A DNA stretch of 33,579 nucleotides from Cytophagales bacterium (GCA_013297825.1 JAAFIN010000010.1:1-33579), one strand, 5' to 3'. Numbered from the stretch's first letter, positions 1 through 7,672 are shown. The notes: a model not told the origin generated them from the letters alone. Numbers and translations are program-made.

Positions 1-66
1 CGGATTGCTAGGGGATTTAGATACACTAAAAATTTTATGAAAATGATAAGATTTGCTTTCCTTTAA
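1..66 (+). CDS. C-terminal tail of a gene entering from the left, possibly a transposase
   Basis: Frame 1 is open from the window edge to a TAA at 64-66 and encodes 21 residues containing IARGFRYTKNF. A basic xRGFRxxxNF-type motif near the C-terminus resembles the tails of ISL3-like transposases, but this is recalled family resemblance on very few residues. No inverted repeat can be tested because the body of the gene is outside the window. It could equally be an unrelated protein end or a chance open stretch. Confidence 0.3.
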   Translation, partial: RIARGFRYTKNFMKMIRFAFL

Positions 67-173
67 GTTTTTTTATTATCCCAAATTTTTTAAAAATCCT
101 CTTTTCAAGTAAATTCACTTAGAACCTGTTTTTTTTGTATTTTCTAATTTTATTTTTAAGAAAAATAAAAAAA

Positions 174-326
174 TTATTTTCTTTTTCTTTCATTGCGAAT
201 CATACGTTTAAGTTGTCTTTTTTCCGCAGGATTTTGTTCAAAGTTAGATAATGCAAGTGAAAAACCTTGTACAAAATTGGTGTAATTCACATCAAAATAT
301 CTATGATTAAATAATATGTTGTCCAT
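174..326 (-). CDS. Small hypothetical protein, 50 aa
   Basis: An ATG at 326-324 opens a 50-codon frame ending at TAA 176-174. The product starts MDNILFNHRYFDVNYTNF and ends with a strongly basic tail (KRQLKRMIRNERKRK). The composition is mixed and protein-like (Gly, Pro, Val, Arg present), unlike the AT-rich noise around it, and most codons are ones used by its neighbours. No family is recognised. It stands alone, upstream of the edge gene and on the opposite strand. It could be a remnant of a larger gene. Confidence 0.45.
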   Translation of the reverse strand: MDNILFNHRYFDVNYTNFVQGFSLALSNFEQNPAEKRQLKRMIRNERKRK

Positions 327-574
327 GATAAAAATTTTTTAAGTGGGTTTTTAGAAATTTAAAAATAAAGTAAAAAATAAAAAAATATGAAAATAAAGGC
401 AATCCTTATAATTTTAAGGTGCTTTTCTTAAAAAATAACCTTTTTTTATTTATAAGACTTCATTTTTTCAGATGGTTGCCTACTTTTTTTAAGATTTTTT
501 AAAAATTTTTAAGATTTTTTATTTTTTTAATTTAAAAAATAAAAATTAGATAAAATACAATTTTATAATTTTCC
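327..574. other. AT-rich spacer with a long-range inverted repeat
   Basis: No convincing gene is seen. AGGCAATC near 396-403 can pair with GGTTGCCT near 474-481, enclosing a smaller CCTTA/TAAGG pairing. This could be a structured leader or an old terminator; I see no known riboswitch signature. Confidence 0.3.
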
Positions 575-623
575 AAAAAAAATGGTCAGACCTTCGTAAA
601 CTACGGTGCAGACCATTTTTTTT
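575..623. terminator. Hairpin copy 1 (A-tract, ATGGTC stem, T-tract)
   Basis: An A-run, a stem ATGGTC/GACCAT, an inner ACC...TACGGT pairing and a T-run form a symmetric terminator-like hairpin. It is the second of two near-identical hairpins downstream of the permease gene that ends at 762. Confidence 0.55.
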
Positions 624-650
624 GAAAAATATTTAAAATCTTAAATGTGT

Positions 651-698
651 AAAAAAATGGTCAGACCTTCATAAACTACGGTGCAGACCATTTTTTTT
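651..698. terminator. Hairpin copy 2, near-identical to copy 1
   Basis: This has the same stem, loop and flanks as 575-623, with one loop substitution (TTCATAAAC for TTCGTAAAC). Both copies are followed by TTTGAAAAATATTT. It is placed to terminate the minus-strand permease gene; the symmetric A and T tracts would let it act in both directions. Confidence 0.6.
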
Positions 699-761
699 GA
701 AAAATATTTCTATTTATTATTTTTTTAAAATCTAAATTCATTCATAATTCATAATTCATAA

Positions 762-1946
762 TTATTTATTGATTATTTTAAAAATCTCCACTTTATAAGC
801 CCTCCACGCAGGAAACACAGACGCAATTAACCCAATGAATAAGGTTCCTAAAAAAATATACAATTCTTCCCAAATAAACACAAAAGCAGAAATTTTGAGT
901 TGTGAAAAACCAATATTTTGTAACAAAAATATTCCAAAATGTCCTAAAAATATACCACAAATTGCCCCCAAAATACTCAAAATAACACCTTCCATTATTA
1001 CCTGACCGCATATATGCCACGCTGACGCACCCAACGCCCTCAACATAGCAAGGTCATAAATGCGTTCCCTAAAACTATTCAACAAAGCCAATCCCACACT
1101 CAAACCAGCCAAAAACACAAAAATTCCCCCTAAAATCTGCAAAAAAACACTTCCAAAACCAAAAAATTCTAATACTTGGTGTATTTCCAAAGCAGGTTGG
1201 GCAGATTGCAGATTTCCCTCTGCTTGCACTACACGAGGTAATTGAATGGCAGAATAATTATTGGCATATTGCAACACAAGCCACGCAGTTATTTGTTTGG
1301 GCGTATTTTCTTGGGTGTGATTTTCGTGAGATTTCCAAATGCTTTCTATATTGGTAAAAATTAATTTATCAATTACGCTATTTGTAACATTCAAAATTCC
1401 AACAACCACATATTTATTTTCAGCGTGTTGGTGGTCATTATTTTTTGCCAATCCGTGAGAACCCACAAAAGAATCACCTAATTTTAGGTTAAGTTTTTGG
1501 GCAACATCAGCCCCAAGCGTTGCCTCAAAAGGTTTATTTTCGTCCCAAAACTTTCCTTTTGCTAAAGTTGCTTTATAATGTTTTGGATAAAGATGGGTGG
1601 TGCCAACAATTCTAAAATTTTCGTAATTATCACCCAAAGCCAAAGGAACAGCTTTTTTTACGAGGCGTTTATTGTTAATAATTTTTTCAGAAAGCTCAAG
1701 GTCAATATTTCCTGTGGGATTTTGAAGATGATAAATATTGCAAAAAATAAGTTGTAAAGGGCTTCCTTTTGCTCCAATGACCATTTTGATACCTTGTAAA
1801 TCATTGTAAAGATTATTTTGTAATTGTTGGCTTACAAGCATCACAAGCACCACCAAACCAACACCAAAAGCCAAAAAAAGTACATTTAACAAGGTTGTAA
1901 ATGCTTTTTGGCGTAAATGCGAAAATATGAGTGTAAAAAAATTCAA
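762..1946 (-). CDS. FtsX/MacB-type ABC transporter permease
   Basis: This 394-residue inner-membrane protein has the FtsX-family layout. One membrane segment lies near residues 15-40, followed by a large periplasmic region with VIGAKGSPLQL and NPTGNIDL, and then three C-terminal membrane segments (about 268-292, 315-342 and 352-383) with the signature RERIYDLAMLRALGAS between the first two. Such permeases work with a LolD/MacB-like ATPase to move lipoproteins or lipophilic compounds, or for mechanotransmission. No ATPase gene is adjacent, so it must use one encoded elsewhere or be an orphan. The GAKGSPLQL...PTGNID region is reminiscent of permeases found near zinc-uptake genes, but that is only an impression. 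A TAnnTTTG-like box (TAAATTTG, 1982-1975 on the minus strand) lies just upstream of the start. Confidence 0.9.
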   Translation of the reverse strand: MNFFTLIFSHLRQKAFTTLLNVLFLAFGVGLVVLVMLVSQQLQNNLYNDLQGIKMVIGAKGSPLQLIFCNIYHLQNPTGNIDLELSEKIINNKRLVKKAVPLALGDNYENFRIVGTTHLYPKHYKATLAKGKFWDENKPFEATLGADVAQKLNLKLGDSFVGSHGLAKNNDHQHAENKYVVVGILNVTNSVIDKLIFTNIESIWKSHENHTQENTPKQITAWLVLQYANNYSAIQLPRVVQAEGNLQSAQPALEIHQVLEFFGFGSVFLQILGGIFVFLAGLSVGLALLNSFRERIYDLAMLRALGASAWHICGQVIMEGVILSILGAICGIFLGHFGIFLLQNIGFSQLKISAFVFIWEELYIFLGTLFIGLIASVFPAWRAYKVEIFKIINK

Positions 1947-2006
1947 AAGTTTAGCGTTTAAAGTTATTTTTGGGCAAATTTAGTATTTTTTGCAAAAATA
2001 AATGAT

Positions 2007-3353
2007 TTAATTATTTTTCAACCATTCCAAATAATCTTTGTCAGTTTTAAAATTTTGAAATTCCTCAAAATTATTATATATTTCTAATGCCCATTTTATG
2101 ATAGCAAAGGCTTCTTGTTTTTGGTTTAAAGCCAATAAAATTTTTGCTTTTATGCTATCCAATTTATCAGGTAAATTTTTTGTATTTATTTTTGTATTTA
2201 TTTTTGATTTATAAAAAAATGCCTTTTCCAATACTTTAAGGGCTTCTTTTGCATTTTCTTCAAGCGTACTTTTATTTCCCCAAAAAGCCATTTCGTAGGC
2301 ATAAGTTGTGTATTGTTCCATCAAATTGGCATCTGTGAAAGTTGGTTTTTTGTGCTGAAATTCCGTTTGAAACGCAGGAGAAAGTTCTTGAAAAACAAAT
2401 ATTTTTTCCCAATCCACACGATTTTGAAATTTTCTAATAAAATTTTCTGATAATGTTTGATACATTGAAATCATCCACCAAGTTACTTTATCTTGGTAAT
2501 CTTCAATAAAACTTTCTGAAAGTTGTTGTTTTTCTGAAAGATTTATCCAACCAATTTGATTAAATTTTTTGATGTATTTTCTTAAAAAACTTTCAGAAAC
2601 TCGCTGAAAATACGCTATATCGTGTTGCCATTGCCATTTTTTTGCAAATTCAATTAAAAAATCTTCTGAAAATCTTTTGTTGTAACCCAACACCATCCAA
2701 GTCCATTTATCTTGATGTTGTCTAATAAAATCTAAGGAAAAACTTTCAATGGTTGTCCTATTTGCTACATTTTTAAAATCAATTTTATGCTCAAAATCCA
2801 TTAAAAACTGTTCCGAAAAACTTTGACTTCTTGCCAAGAAAATCCAAATATCTGTTTGTTCTTGTTCATTGAAGGCATCAATTCTAAATAAATTTTTTCT
2901 TAAAAAATCCTCACTTTTTCGGTCATTTTTAAATACATATTTCCAATTAATATTATCTGAAAATTCTTCTAAAAAATCATTAGAAAGATAATTTGTCAAT
3001 ACAAAATGATAATCAATAAGGTGTTTATATTTACGCAAAAAATCTTCTGAAAAATGATTTCTCTCAACCATTTTATTCATATTTCCTTTGTATTTCGCAA
3101 GTAAATACGGATTATTATCAAGATTTGGATTAAAGTTTATTTTCGCCCATTTTATTTTTTTGGCACATTTTACCAATATTCCAATCGTTAATTTTTGATT
3201 TTCAGAAATAATATTCCAATCCAAAAAATCCGCATTTTCCAAGATAAAAATTTCAGAAAATTGGTAATTTTGGGCAAGGATTTTAAGGTCATTTTTGCCT
3301 TTTTCGGTGGCATCTATAACTTCGTTTTGGGCATTAAAAGTGAGGTTTTGCAT
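2007..3353 (-). CDS. Helical-repeat protein, paralog 1 (longest form, with C-terminal TPR-like tail)
   Basis: A 448-residue protein with no signal peptide, so probably cytoplasmic. It is built from an irregular ~23-residue repeat of the form LSExFIxxFxDKIxWxxISxYQ, for example LSENFIRKFQNRVDWEKIF. From about residue 340 it changes to an alpha-helical tail (YEMAFWGNKSTLEENAKEAL..., ALNQKQEAFAIIKWALEIY) that resembles a TPR-like solenoid. The first ~57 residues are almost identical to those of the two genes behind it at 3429-4850 and 4870-5337. No enzyme motif is visible. Similar aromatic/acidic repeats occur in uncharacterised proteins of bacteria and large DNA viruses (recalled, not checked). 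Function unknown; protein binding would be the obvious guess for a solenoid. It is the last gene of the three-gene array and the only one with the complete-looking tail. Confidence 0.85.
   Translation of the reverse strand: MQNLTFNAQNEVIDATEKGKNDLKILAQNYQFSEIFILENADFLDWNIISENQKLTIGILVKCAKKIKWAKINFNPNLDNNPYLLAKYKGNMNKMVERNHFSEDFLRKYKHLIDYHFVLTNYLSNDFLEEFSDNINWKYVFKNDRKSEDFLRKNLFRIDAFNEQEQTDIWIFLARSQSFSEQFLMDFEHKIDFKNVANRTTIESFSLDFIRQHQDKWTWMVLGYNKRFSEDFLIEFAKKWQWQHDIAYFQRVSESFLRKYIKKFNQIGWINLSEKQQLSESFIEDYQDKVTWWMISMYQTLSENFIRKFQNRVDWEKIFVFQELSPAFQTEFQHKKPTFTDANLMEQYTTYAYEMAFWGNKSTLEENAKEALKVLEKAFFYKSKINTKINTKNLPDKLDSIKAKILLALNQKQEAFAIIKWALEIYNNFEEFQNFKTDKDYLEWLKNN
3141..3353 (-). repeat. Conserved 5' cassette, copy 1
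   Basis: The 170 bp at 3184-3353 matches 4681-4850 with four substitutions and no gaps. Between paralogs 1 and 2 the near-identity extends to about 213 bp (3141-3353 and 4638-4850). Downstream of the block the genes diverge strongly. Confidence 0.9.
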
Positions 3354-3379
3354 TGGTTTTATTGAGATTTTAGTTTTTC

Positions 3380-3412
3380 AACTCTTGGAGGGTTTGAAAC
3401 ACTCCAAGAGTT
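3380..3412. terminator. Perfect 11-bp hairpin between paralogs 1 and 2
   Basis: AACTCTTGGAG pairs exactly with CTCCAAGAGTT around an 11-nt loop. It sits 17 bp after the stop of the gene at 3429-4850. It lacks a clean U-run, so it is either a weak terminator or a repeat element. A diverged relative with AAACCCTCCAAG occurs at 12406-12428. Confidence 0.45.
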
Positions 3413-3428
3413 AAGTCCAGAAATTTTG

Positions 3429-4850
3429 TTATAATTTATGTTTAAATTCTTGAATAAAATTTTCACTCATTTTTTGTTTTCTAAAAAGTGCTTTCCAATC
3501 TAATTTTTCTTCAAATTTTTGCATAAATTTCTCTGATAAAATTTGGGAATGTGAAATTATGTGCCAATAAATTTTATCTTCAAATTCTTGCATAAAATTT
3601 TCTGATAAAATTTGGTATTTGGAAACACGTTCCCAATTTATTTTATCTTGAAATTGCCTTATAAAGTTTTCTGACAAGGTTTGATATTGTATGAGGTCGT
3701 ACCAATCCCATTTTTCATTATGTTTTACCAAAAAATCGTGTGAAAATTTTTTTGCAGTCATCAACCCTTTCCAATTCCATTTGTCTTTGTATTTTTCAAT
3801 AAAACTTTCTGATAATGGGGCTATTACTTCTCGCAAATAATATAATTGCATAAAAGGATATTGTTTTTCGTATTCTTCAATAAACGTTTCAGAATATGGA
3901 AAATATCTAAAAATCCCTTCCCAATCATAATAATTTGTAATTTTAGGGGTTATTTTTCTAATAAAATCTTCAGAAAATCTTTGTTTTTTGGTTATTTTTA
4001 AAAAGTTTAATTTTTCAAAAAAATCAAAAATAAAATCTTCAGAAAGTGGTGTAAGTTTAGAAATAAGTCCCCAATCTAAACGGTGTGCAGGTTGCAATTT
4101 TATCCATTCCTCTGTGATATTTTGATAAAAATAATCAATATCAAATATTTTATATTCTTGTAAAAATGTTTTACTAAGATTATTTTTTTGCGTTTTTAGG
4201 ATATTATTTTTAGCCAAAATATATTTAAAATCTTCCACAAAAGCATCAGAAAGCACCACTTTATCCATCTTACTTGCTACACAATTAAAGTGGATTTTAT
4301 CCTCAAAATCTCTCAAAAACTGTTCTGAAATGCTTTGTTCCATAGAAATATACGACCAAGTTCTACTATCATTTTGTATTTTAGAAAGATTATTGCGTAC
4401 AAAATTTTCGTCTTTTCTATCCCAAAGAAACACACTTTTCCACTCAATTTTATCAGAAAATTCCGCCAAAAAATCATTAGACACAAGACGTGTATCCAAA
4501 TAAAACCATTCAAAAAGATGTGCATAAATACGCAAAAAATGTTCTCTATTATTTTCTTTTTTTACAAGCAAATCAAAATCTCCTTTGTATTGGGTAAATA
4601 TTTTTTCATCATTATTAAGTTTTGAATTATTGGAAACTTTCGCCCATTTTATTTTTTTGGCACATTTTACCAATATTTCAATCGTTAATTTTTGATTTTC
4701 AGAAATAATATTCCAATCCAAAAAATCAGCATTTTCCAAGATAAAACTTTCAGAAAATTGGTAATTTTGGGCAAGGATTTTAAGGTCATTTTTGCCTTTT
4801 TCGGTGGCATCTATGACTTCGTTTTGGGCATTAAAAGTGAGATTTTGCAT
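3429..4850 (-). CDS. Helical-repeat protein, paralog 2 (ends inside a repeat unit)
   Basis: This 473-residue paralog of the protein encoded at 2007-3353 has at least twelve ~23-residue repeats. The C-terminal ones are very regular: LSENFIRQFQDKINWERV, LSENFMQEFEDKIYWHII, LSEKFMQKFEEKLDWKAL, MSENFIQEFKHKL-stop. The consensus has LSE at the start, aromatics at positions 5 and 9, DK at 11-12 and W at 15. It stops in the middle of a repeat and lacks the TPR-like tail of paralog 1, which suggests either 3' truncation or a different natural architecture. The N-terminal ~57 residues are shared with both sister genes. There is no signal peptide, membrane segment or catalytic motif. The 19-bp gap to the gene behind it suggests co-transcription. 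Function unknown. Confidence 0.85.
   Translation of the reverse strand: MQNLTFNAQNEVIDATEKGKNDLKILAQNYQFSESFILENADFLDWNIISENQKLTIEILVKCAKKIKWAKVSNNSKLNNDEKIFTQYKGDFDLLVKKENNREHFLRIYAHLFEWFYLDTRLVSNDFLAEFSDKIEWKSVFLWDRKDENFVRNNLSKIQNDSRTWSYISMEQSISEQFLRDFEDKIHFNCVASKMDKVVLSDAFVEDFKYILAKNNILKTQKNNLSKTFLQEYKIFDIDYFYQNITEEWIKLQPAHRLDWGLISKLTPLSEDFIFDFFEKLNFLKITKKQRFSEDFIRKITPKITNYYDWEGIFRYFPYSETFIEEYEKQYPFMQLYYLREVIAPLSESFIEKYKDKWNWKGLMTAKKFSHDFLVKHNEKWDWYDLIQYQTLSENFIRQFQDKINWERVSKYQILSENFMQEFEDKIYWHIISHSQILSEKFMQKFEEKLDWKALFRKQKMSENFIQEFKHKL
4638..4850 (-). repeat. Conserved 5' cassette, copy 2
   Basis: Positions 4681-4850 differ from 5168-5337 at a single base over 170 bp and from 3184-3353 at four. 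The match to copy 1 begins at 4638, while the match to copy 3 begins near 4681. Confidence 0.9.
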
Positions 4851-4869
4851 TTTTATTTATAAAAAAATA

Positions 4870-5337
4870 TTAAAAATAATAACTGTCTTTATAGATTTTT
4901 GTAGAACCCATTTTTTTAAAAAAAGTTACAAGTTTTCTGTATCCAAAAGCATATTTCCAATCAAGTTTTTCGTGAAATTCCTCAATAAATCCTTCAAAAA
5001 AATCCATATATTTTAGTGCAAAATCTTCATCAAAAATTTCTTGTTGAAGCATTTTAAAAAAGTTTCCTTTGTATTTTTTTGCCAATAAAACCGCATCCTG
5101 ATGAATATTTGGATTATTAACTGCATTTTTCCATTTGATTTTCTTACCATATTTCATTATTATTTCAATCGTTAATTTTTGATTTTCAGAAATAATATTC
5201 CAATCCAAAAAATCAGCATTTTCCAAGATAAAACTTTCAGAAAATTGGTAATTTTGGGCAAGGATTTTAAGGTCATTTTTGCCTTTTTCGGTGGCATCTA
5301 TGACTTCATTTTGGGCATTAAAAGTGAGATTTTGCAT
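4870..5337 (-). CDS. Helical-repeat protein, paralog 3 (short form)
   Basis: At 155 residues this is the first and shortest gene of the array. It has the shared N-terminal cassette, then two or three repeat-like units (FDEDFALKYMDFFEGF, IEEFHEKLDWKYAF), and an unusual end RKLVTFFKKMGSTKIYKDSYYF. The ending aligns loosely with RKSEDFLRKNLF of paralog 1, so the protein seems to run out of frame homology or to have decayed there; no simple single-base frameshift restores a longer product. It may be a truncated relic or a functional short variant. It is preceded by the promoter that would serve the whole array. Confidence 0.75.
   Translation of the reverse strand: MQNLTFNAQNEVIDATEKGKNDLKILAQNYQFSESFILENADFLDWNIISENQKLTIEIIMKYGKKIKWKNAVNNPNIHQDAVLLAKKYKGNFFKMLQQEIFDEDFALKYMDFFEGFIEEFHEKLDWKYAFGYRKLVTFFKKMGSTKIYKDSYYF
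5168..5337 (-). repeat. Conserved 5' cassette, copy 3
   Basis: 169 of 170 bp match copy 2. The only difference is CATT for CGTT at about 5308. The near-identity stops abruptly at about codon 57, where the three genes diverge. Confidence 0.9.
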
Positions 5338-5409
5338 TTTAAATAAAAAAAATATATTTTAAAAATTTTTATGCAATTTGTATTTTTTTTCAAAAAAAAT
5401 TACTTTTTA

Positions 5410-5439
5410 CAAAGATAAGTTTTCTAATTTTGCACCAAA
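5410..5439 (-). promoter_or_regulatory. Putative promoter for the repeat-protein array
   Basis: On the minus strand TTTG (5439-5436) is followed after 18 nt by TATCTTTG (5417-5410). This fits the Bacteroidota TTTG/TAnnTTTG pattern. The start codon at 5337 would follow a leader of about 65 nt. Confidence 0.5.
5425..5432 (+). promoter_or_regulatory. Putative -7 box for murB
   Basis: TAATTTTG matches TAnnTTTG and lies about 54 bp before the murB start. No clear upstream TTTG box is visible at the usual distance. It overlaps the divergent promoter of the repeat-protein array, so the two could compete. Confidence 0.4.
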
Positions 5440-5485
5440 AACTAAAATATATTTCTCCTGACACCTTTCTCCTGACACCTTTTTT

Positions 5486-6502
5486 ATGAATATTCACGAA
5501 AATTTTTCATTAAAATCTTACAATTCTTTTGGTATAAATGCCAAATCACGTTATTTTGCCACATTTGACAATGTTGAAACATTGATAACTCTTTTGAATG
5601 AGTATAAAAATACACCTAAATTATTTTTGGGAGAAGGCAGTAATATTTTATTTACAAAAGATTTTGAAGGAATTATTTTAAAAAATGACATCAAAGGTAT
5701 TGAAATTGTTGAAGAAAATACTGAAAATATTATCCTAAATATAGGTGCAGGCGAAAATTGGGCGAGTTTTGTAGAATATTGTGTAAAAAATGGTTATTGT
5801 GGCATTGAAAATCTCGCACTAATTTATGGTGCGGTTGGTGCTTCGCCTATCCAAAATATTGGAGCTTATGGGGTGGAAGTAAAGGATTTTATCAAAGAGG
5901 TTTTTGTGTTAAATATTGAAACAAAAGAAAAATATTGGATTGCCAACAAAAACTGCGAATTTGGGTATAGAGATAGTATTTTTAAAAAGGAAAATCCAAA
6001 AAAACATATTATTTTACAAGTAAAATTCATTTTTTCAAAAATACCAAATGTAAAAATGGATTATGGCGATATTCGCAAGGTTTTGCAAGAAATGAATATT
6101 TTAGATGTTCCCACACCTGCACAAGTCTATGACGCAATTTGCAAAATACGCACCAGCAAACTTCCAAATCCTGCAGAAATAGGCAATGCAGGTAGTTTTT
6201 TTAAAAACCCTGAAATTGATTTTTCCCATTTTCAAAAATTACAAGAAAAATTTTCACAAATTCCAAATTATCCAACTGCTAACCCTCAAAAAATCAAAAT
6301 TCCTGCTGGTTGGCTCATTGAACAAGCGGGTTGGAAAGGCAAAAAATTAGGAAATGTAGGCGTACACGACAAACAAGCCCTTGTTTTGGTTAATTATGGG
6401 GAAGGAACAGGCAAAGAAATTTGGACGCTTGCTCAAGAAATTCAAAAATCAGTTTGGGAAAAATTTGAGGTTAAAATTGTACCAGAGGTAAATGTGGTTT
6501 GA
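5486..6502 (+). CDS. murB: UDP-N-acetylenolpyruvoylglucosamine reductase
   Basis: This cytoplasmic flavoenzyme performs the NADPH-dependent reduction that gives UDP-N-acetylmuramate, the second committed step of peptidoglycan synthesis. The 338 residues cover the full family length. The FAD-binding part has LGEGSNILF (48-56) and the IENLALIYGAVGASPIQNIGAYG stretch (about 107-129). YRDSIFK (161-167) carries the conserved Arg. The catalytic Ser is in GNAGSFFKNP (S237), the C-terminal acid is in VPEVNVV (E334), and AGWLIEQAGWKGKKLG (274-289) is also typical. The YRDS loop and length indicate the E. coli-like type I enzyme. It is transcribed away from the repeat-protein array. Two copies of CTCCTGACACC directly precede the start codon. 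Confidence 0.97.
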   Translation: MNIHENFSLKSYNSFGINAKSRYFATFDNVETLITLLNEYKNTPKLFLGEGSNILFTKDFEGIILKNDIKGIEIVEENTENIILNIGAGENWASFVEYCVKNGYCGIENLALIYGAVGASPIQNIGAYGVEVKDFIKEVFVLNIETKEKYWIANKNCEFGYRDSIFKKENPKKHIILQVKFIFSKIPNVKMDYGDIRKVLQEMNILDVPTPAQVYDAICKIRTSKLPNPAEIGNAGSFFKNPEIDFSHFQKLQEKFSQIPNYPTANPQKIKIPAGWLIEQAGWKGKKLGNVGVHDKQALVLVNYGEGTGKEIWTLAQEIQKSVWEKFEVKIVPEVNVV

Positions 6503-6515
6503 AAGTTTAAAAAGT

Positions 6516-7160
6516 TTAAGGTTGTTTTAAATATCTTTTTAAAGATGCAGAATTTGATACTTCACTTTTAAATTCAAATAAAACCGATATAATTTTTTTG
6601 TAAATTTCTTGAAAATCCTCAAAAGAAATTCTCAAATAATGACCGTGTGCAATGGTATTTCTGTGTTCTAATAAATCTTGAATAACTTGTTTTGGCAATT
6701 CCAATCTTTCAATATCAACCTGTGTCAATGCACAAACATCTTCAAGAACCTCATAATTAAGATTAGAGGTTTTTATGGGTGCTTTATTTGGAAAATGTGC
6801 TATTTCATCAAATTGATTGATAATTTTTTCAATTAATTCACTTTCTTTTGAATTTCGTTTATTTTCAATGATATTATTCAATTCGTATTTTAACAAAATA
6901 GCCACAAGATTATTTTGATAATCTTTAATTTTATGATTTTGATAACTCAAAAATTCGTAATAAGTATTAGCAGTTTTTTTAATAAAATCCTCCCAATGAG
7001 CATATAACAAAACAATACCTGCACGAATAGTTGCTTTTTGTATATCATTGCTTTGATTTGGCACCAAATTTTTAAATATAGCTAATTCTTTTCTTCTCCA
7101 CGAAAAATCAACATCAAGGATTTCATTCAATGAGGCTGGGGTTCTTGGTTGTTGATTCAT
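6516..7160 (-). CDS. MAE_28990/MAE_18760-type HEPN protein (probable RNase)
   Basis: The 214-residue protein has WRRKELAIFKNL near residues 21-32, VLLYAHWEDFIKK near 50-62, and LEHRNTIAHGH at 164-174. The last contains the HEPN catalytic motif RNxxxH (R167, N168, H172), which in active HEPN proteins cleaves RNA at the domain dimer interface. This combination fits the MAE_28990/MAE_18760 HEPN group as I recall it, often found next to DUF262 genes. Its start codon overlaps the stop of the DUF262 gene in an ATGA, so the two are translationally coupled. The likely role is a host-defence or toxin-like effector; this is inference from family and context. It is convergent with murB, with only 13 bp between stops. 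Confidence 0.8.
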   Translation of the reverse strand: MNQQPRTPASLNEILDVDFSWRRKELAIFKNLVPNQSNDIQKATIRAGIVLLYAHWEDFIKKTANTYYEFLSYQNHKIKDYQNNLVAILLKYELNNIIENKRNSKESELIEKIINQFDEIAHFPNKAPIKTSNLNYEVLEDVCALTQVDIERLELPKQVIQDLLEHRNTIAHGHYLRISFEDFQEIYKKIISVLFEFKSEVSNSASLKRYLKQP

Positions 7161-7672
7161 TTGTTTCTTAGACTTTGAAAAACCTCAAATTTTGCATTTT
7201 CATCAGATAAGTATCTAATTATTTTTATATCTAATCGTGACCTTTTGAAATCCAATTTTACTTGTATTGGAAATTTATCCCAACTCATTCCCTCCAAATC
7301 AGGTATTTTTTTTGTTTTTTCCAAAATAGTTTGTGGTAAGTTTTCATCAATTTCATTTTTTAAAATTCCTACAAATTGTAAAATAGTAGATATTCTTTGC
7401 GTACCATCTACGATTTCCCATTTTCCTATTTCATTTTGATATACGAAAATAGAATTAAGAGGAATGCCCATTAAAATGGATTCTATAAATTGAGTTTGCT
7501 TTGAAATTGACCAAACAAATGGATTTTTAAAATCAGGATTAAAAATAAGTTCTTTTTCTTTATACATACTTATAATCTCACCAATAGAAATTATATAACT
7601 ATCAGTAATAATTCTTTTTTTTATTGTATTGATTTTATCAACAATGCTTTCATTTATCATAATTTCTGCCAT
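7157..7672 (-). CDS. Short DUF262 (ParB/Srx-like, GmrS-type) protein
   Basis: This 171-residue protein matches the N-terminal part of DUF262. FNPDFKNPFVWSISKQTQFIESILMGIPLNSIFV (44-77) leads to the DGQQR-type motif as VDGTQRIST (88-96), which in related restriction proteins binds or hydrolyses nucleotide. It stops at KFEVFQSLRNK, just where a full DUF262 protein continues as FxxLNxGG and a helical domain; those proteins are usually over 300 residues. The ATGA overlap with the HEPN gene occurs at exactly this point. It is therefore either a natural minimal version whose missing half is supplied by the partner, or a truncation. A TAnnTTTG promoter lies upstream. The expected role is the sensor or regulator of a defence module (inference). 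Confidence 0.8.
   Translation of the reverse strand: MAEIMINESIVDKINTIKKRIITDSYIISIGEIISMYKEKELIFNPDFKNPFVWSISKQTQFIESILMGIPLNSIFVYQNEIGKWEIVDGTQRISTILQFVGILKNEIDENLPQTILEKTKKIPDLEGMSWDKFPIQVKLDFKRSRLDIKIIRYLSDENAKFEVFQSLRNK

Noticed and set aside
4870-5337. Simple frameshift explaining the short third paralog
   Set aside because: Reading the sequence after codon ~133 in the other frames does not restore an evident repeat unit before stops.
7157-7160. Frameshifted DUF262-HEPN fusion gene
   Set aside because: The sequence after the ATGA overlap reads as a good HEPN N-terminus (SWRRKEL) and not as the missing DUF262 half, so two coupled genes fit better.
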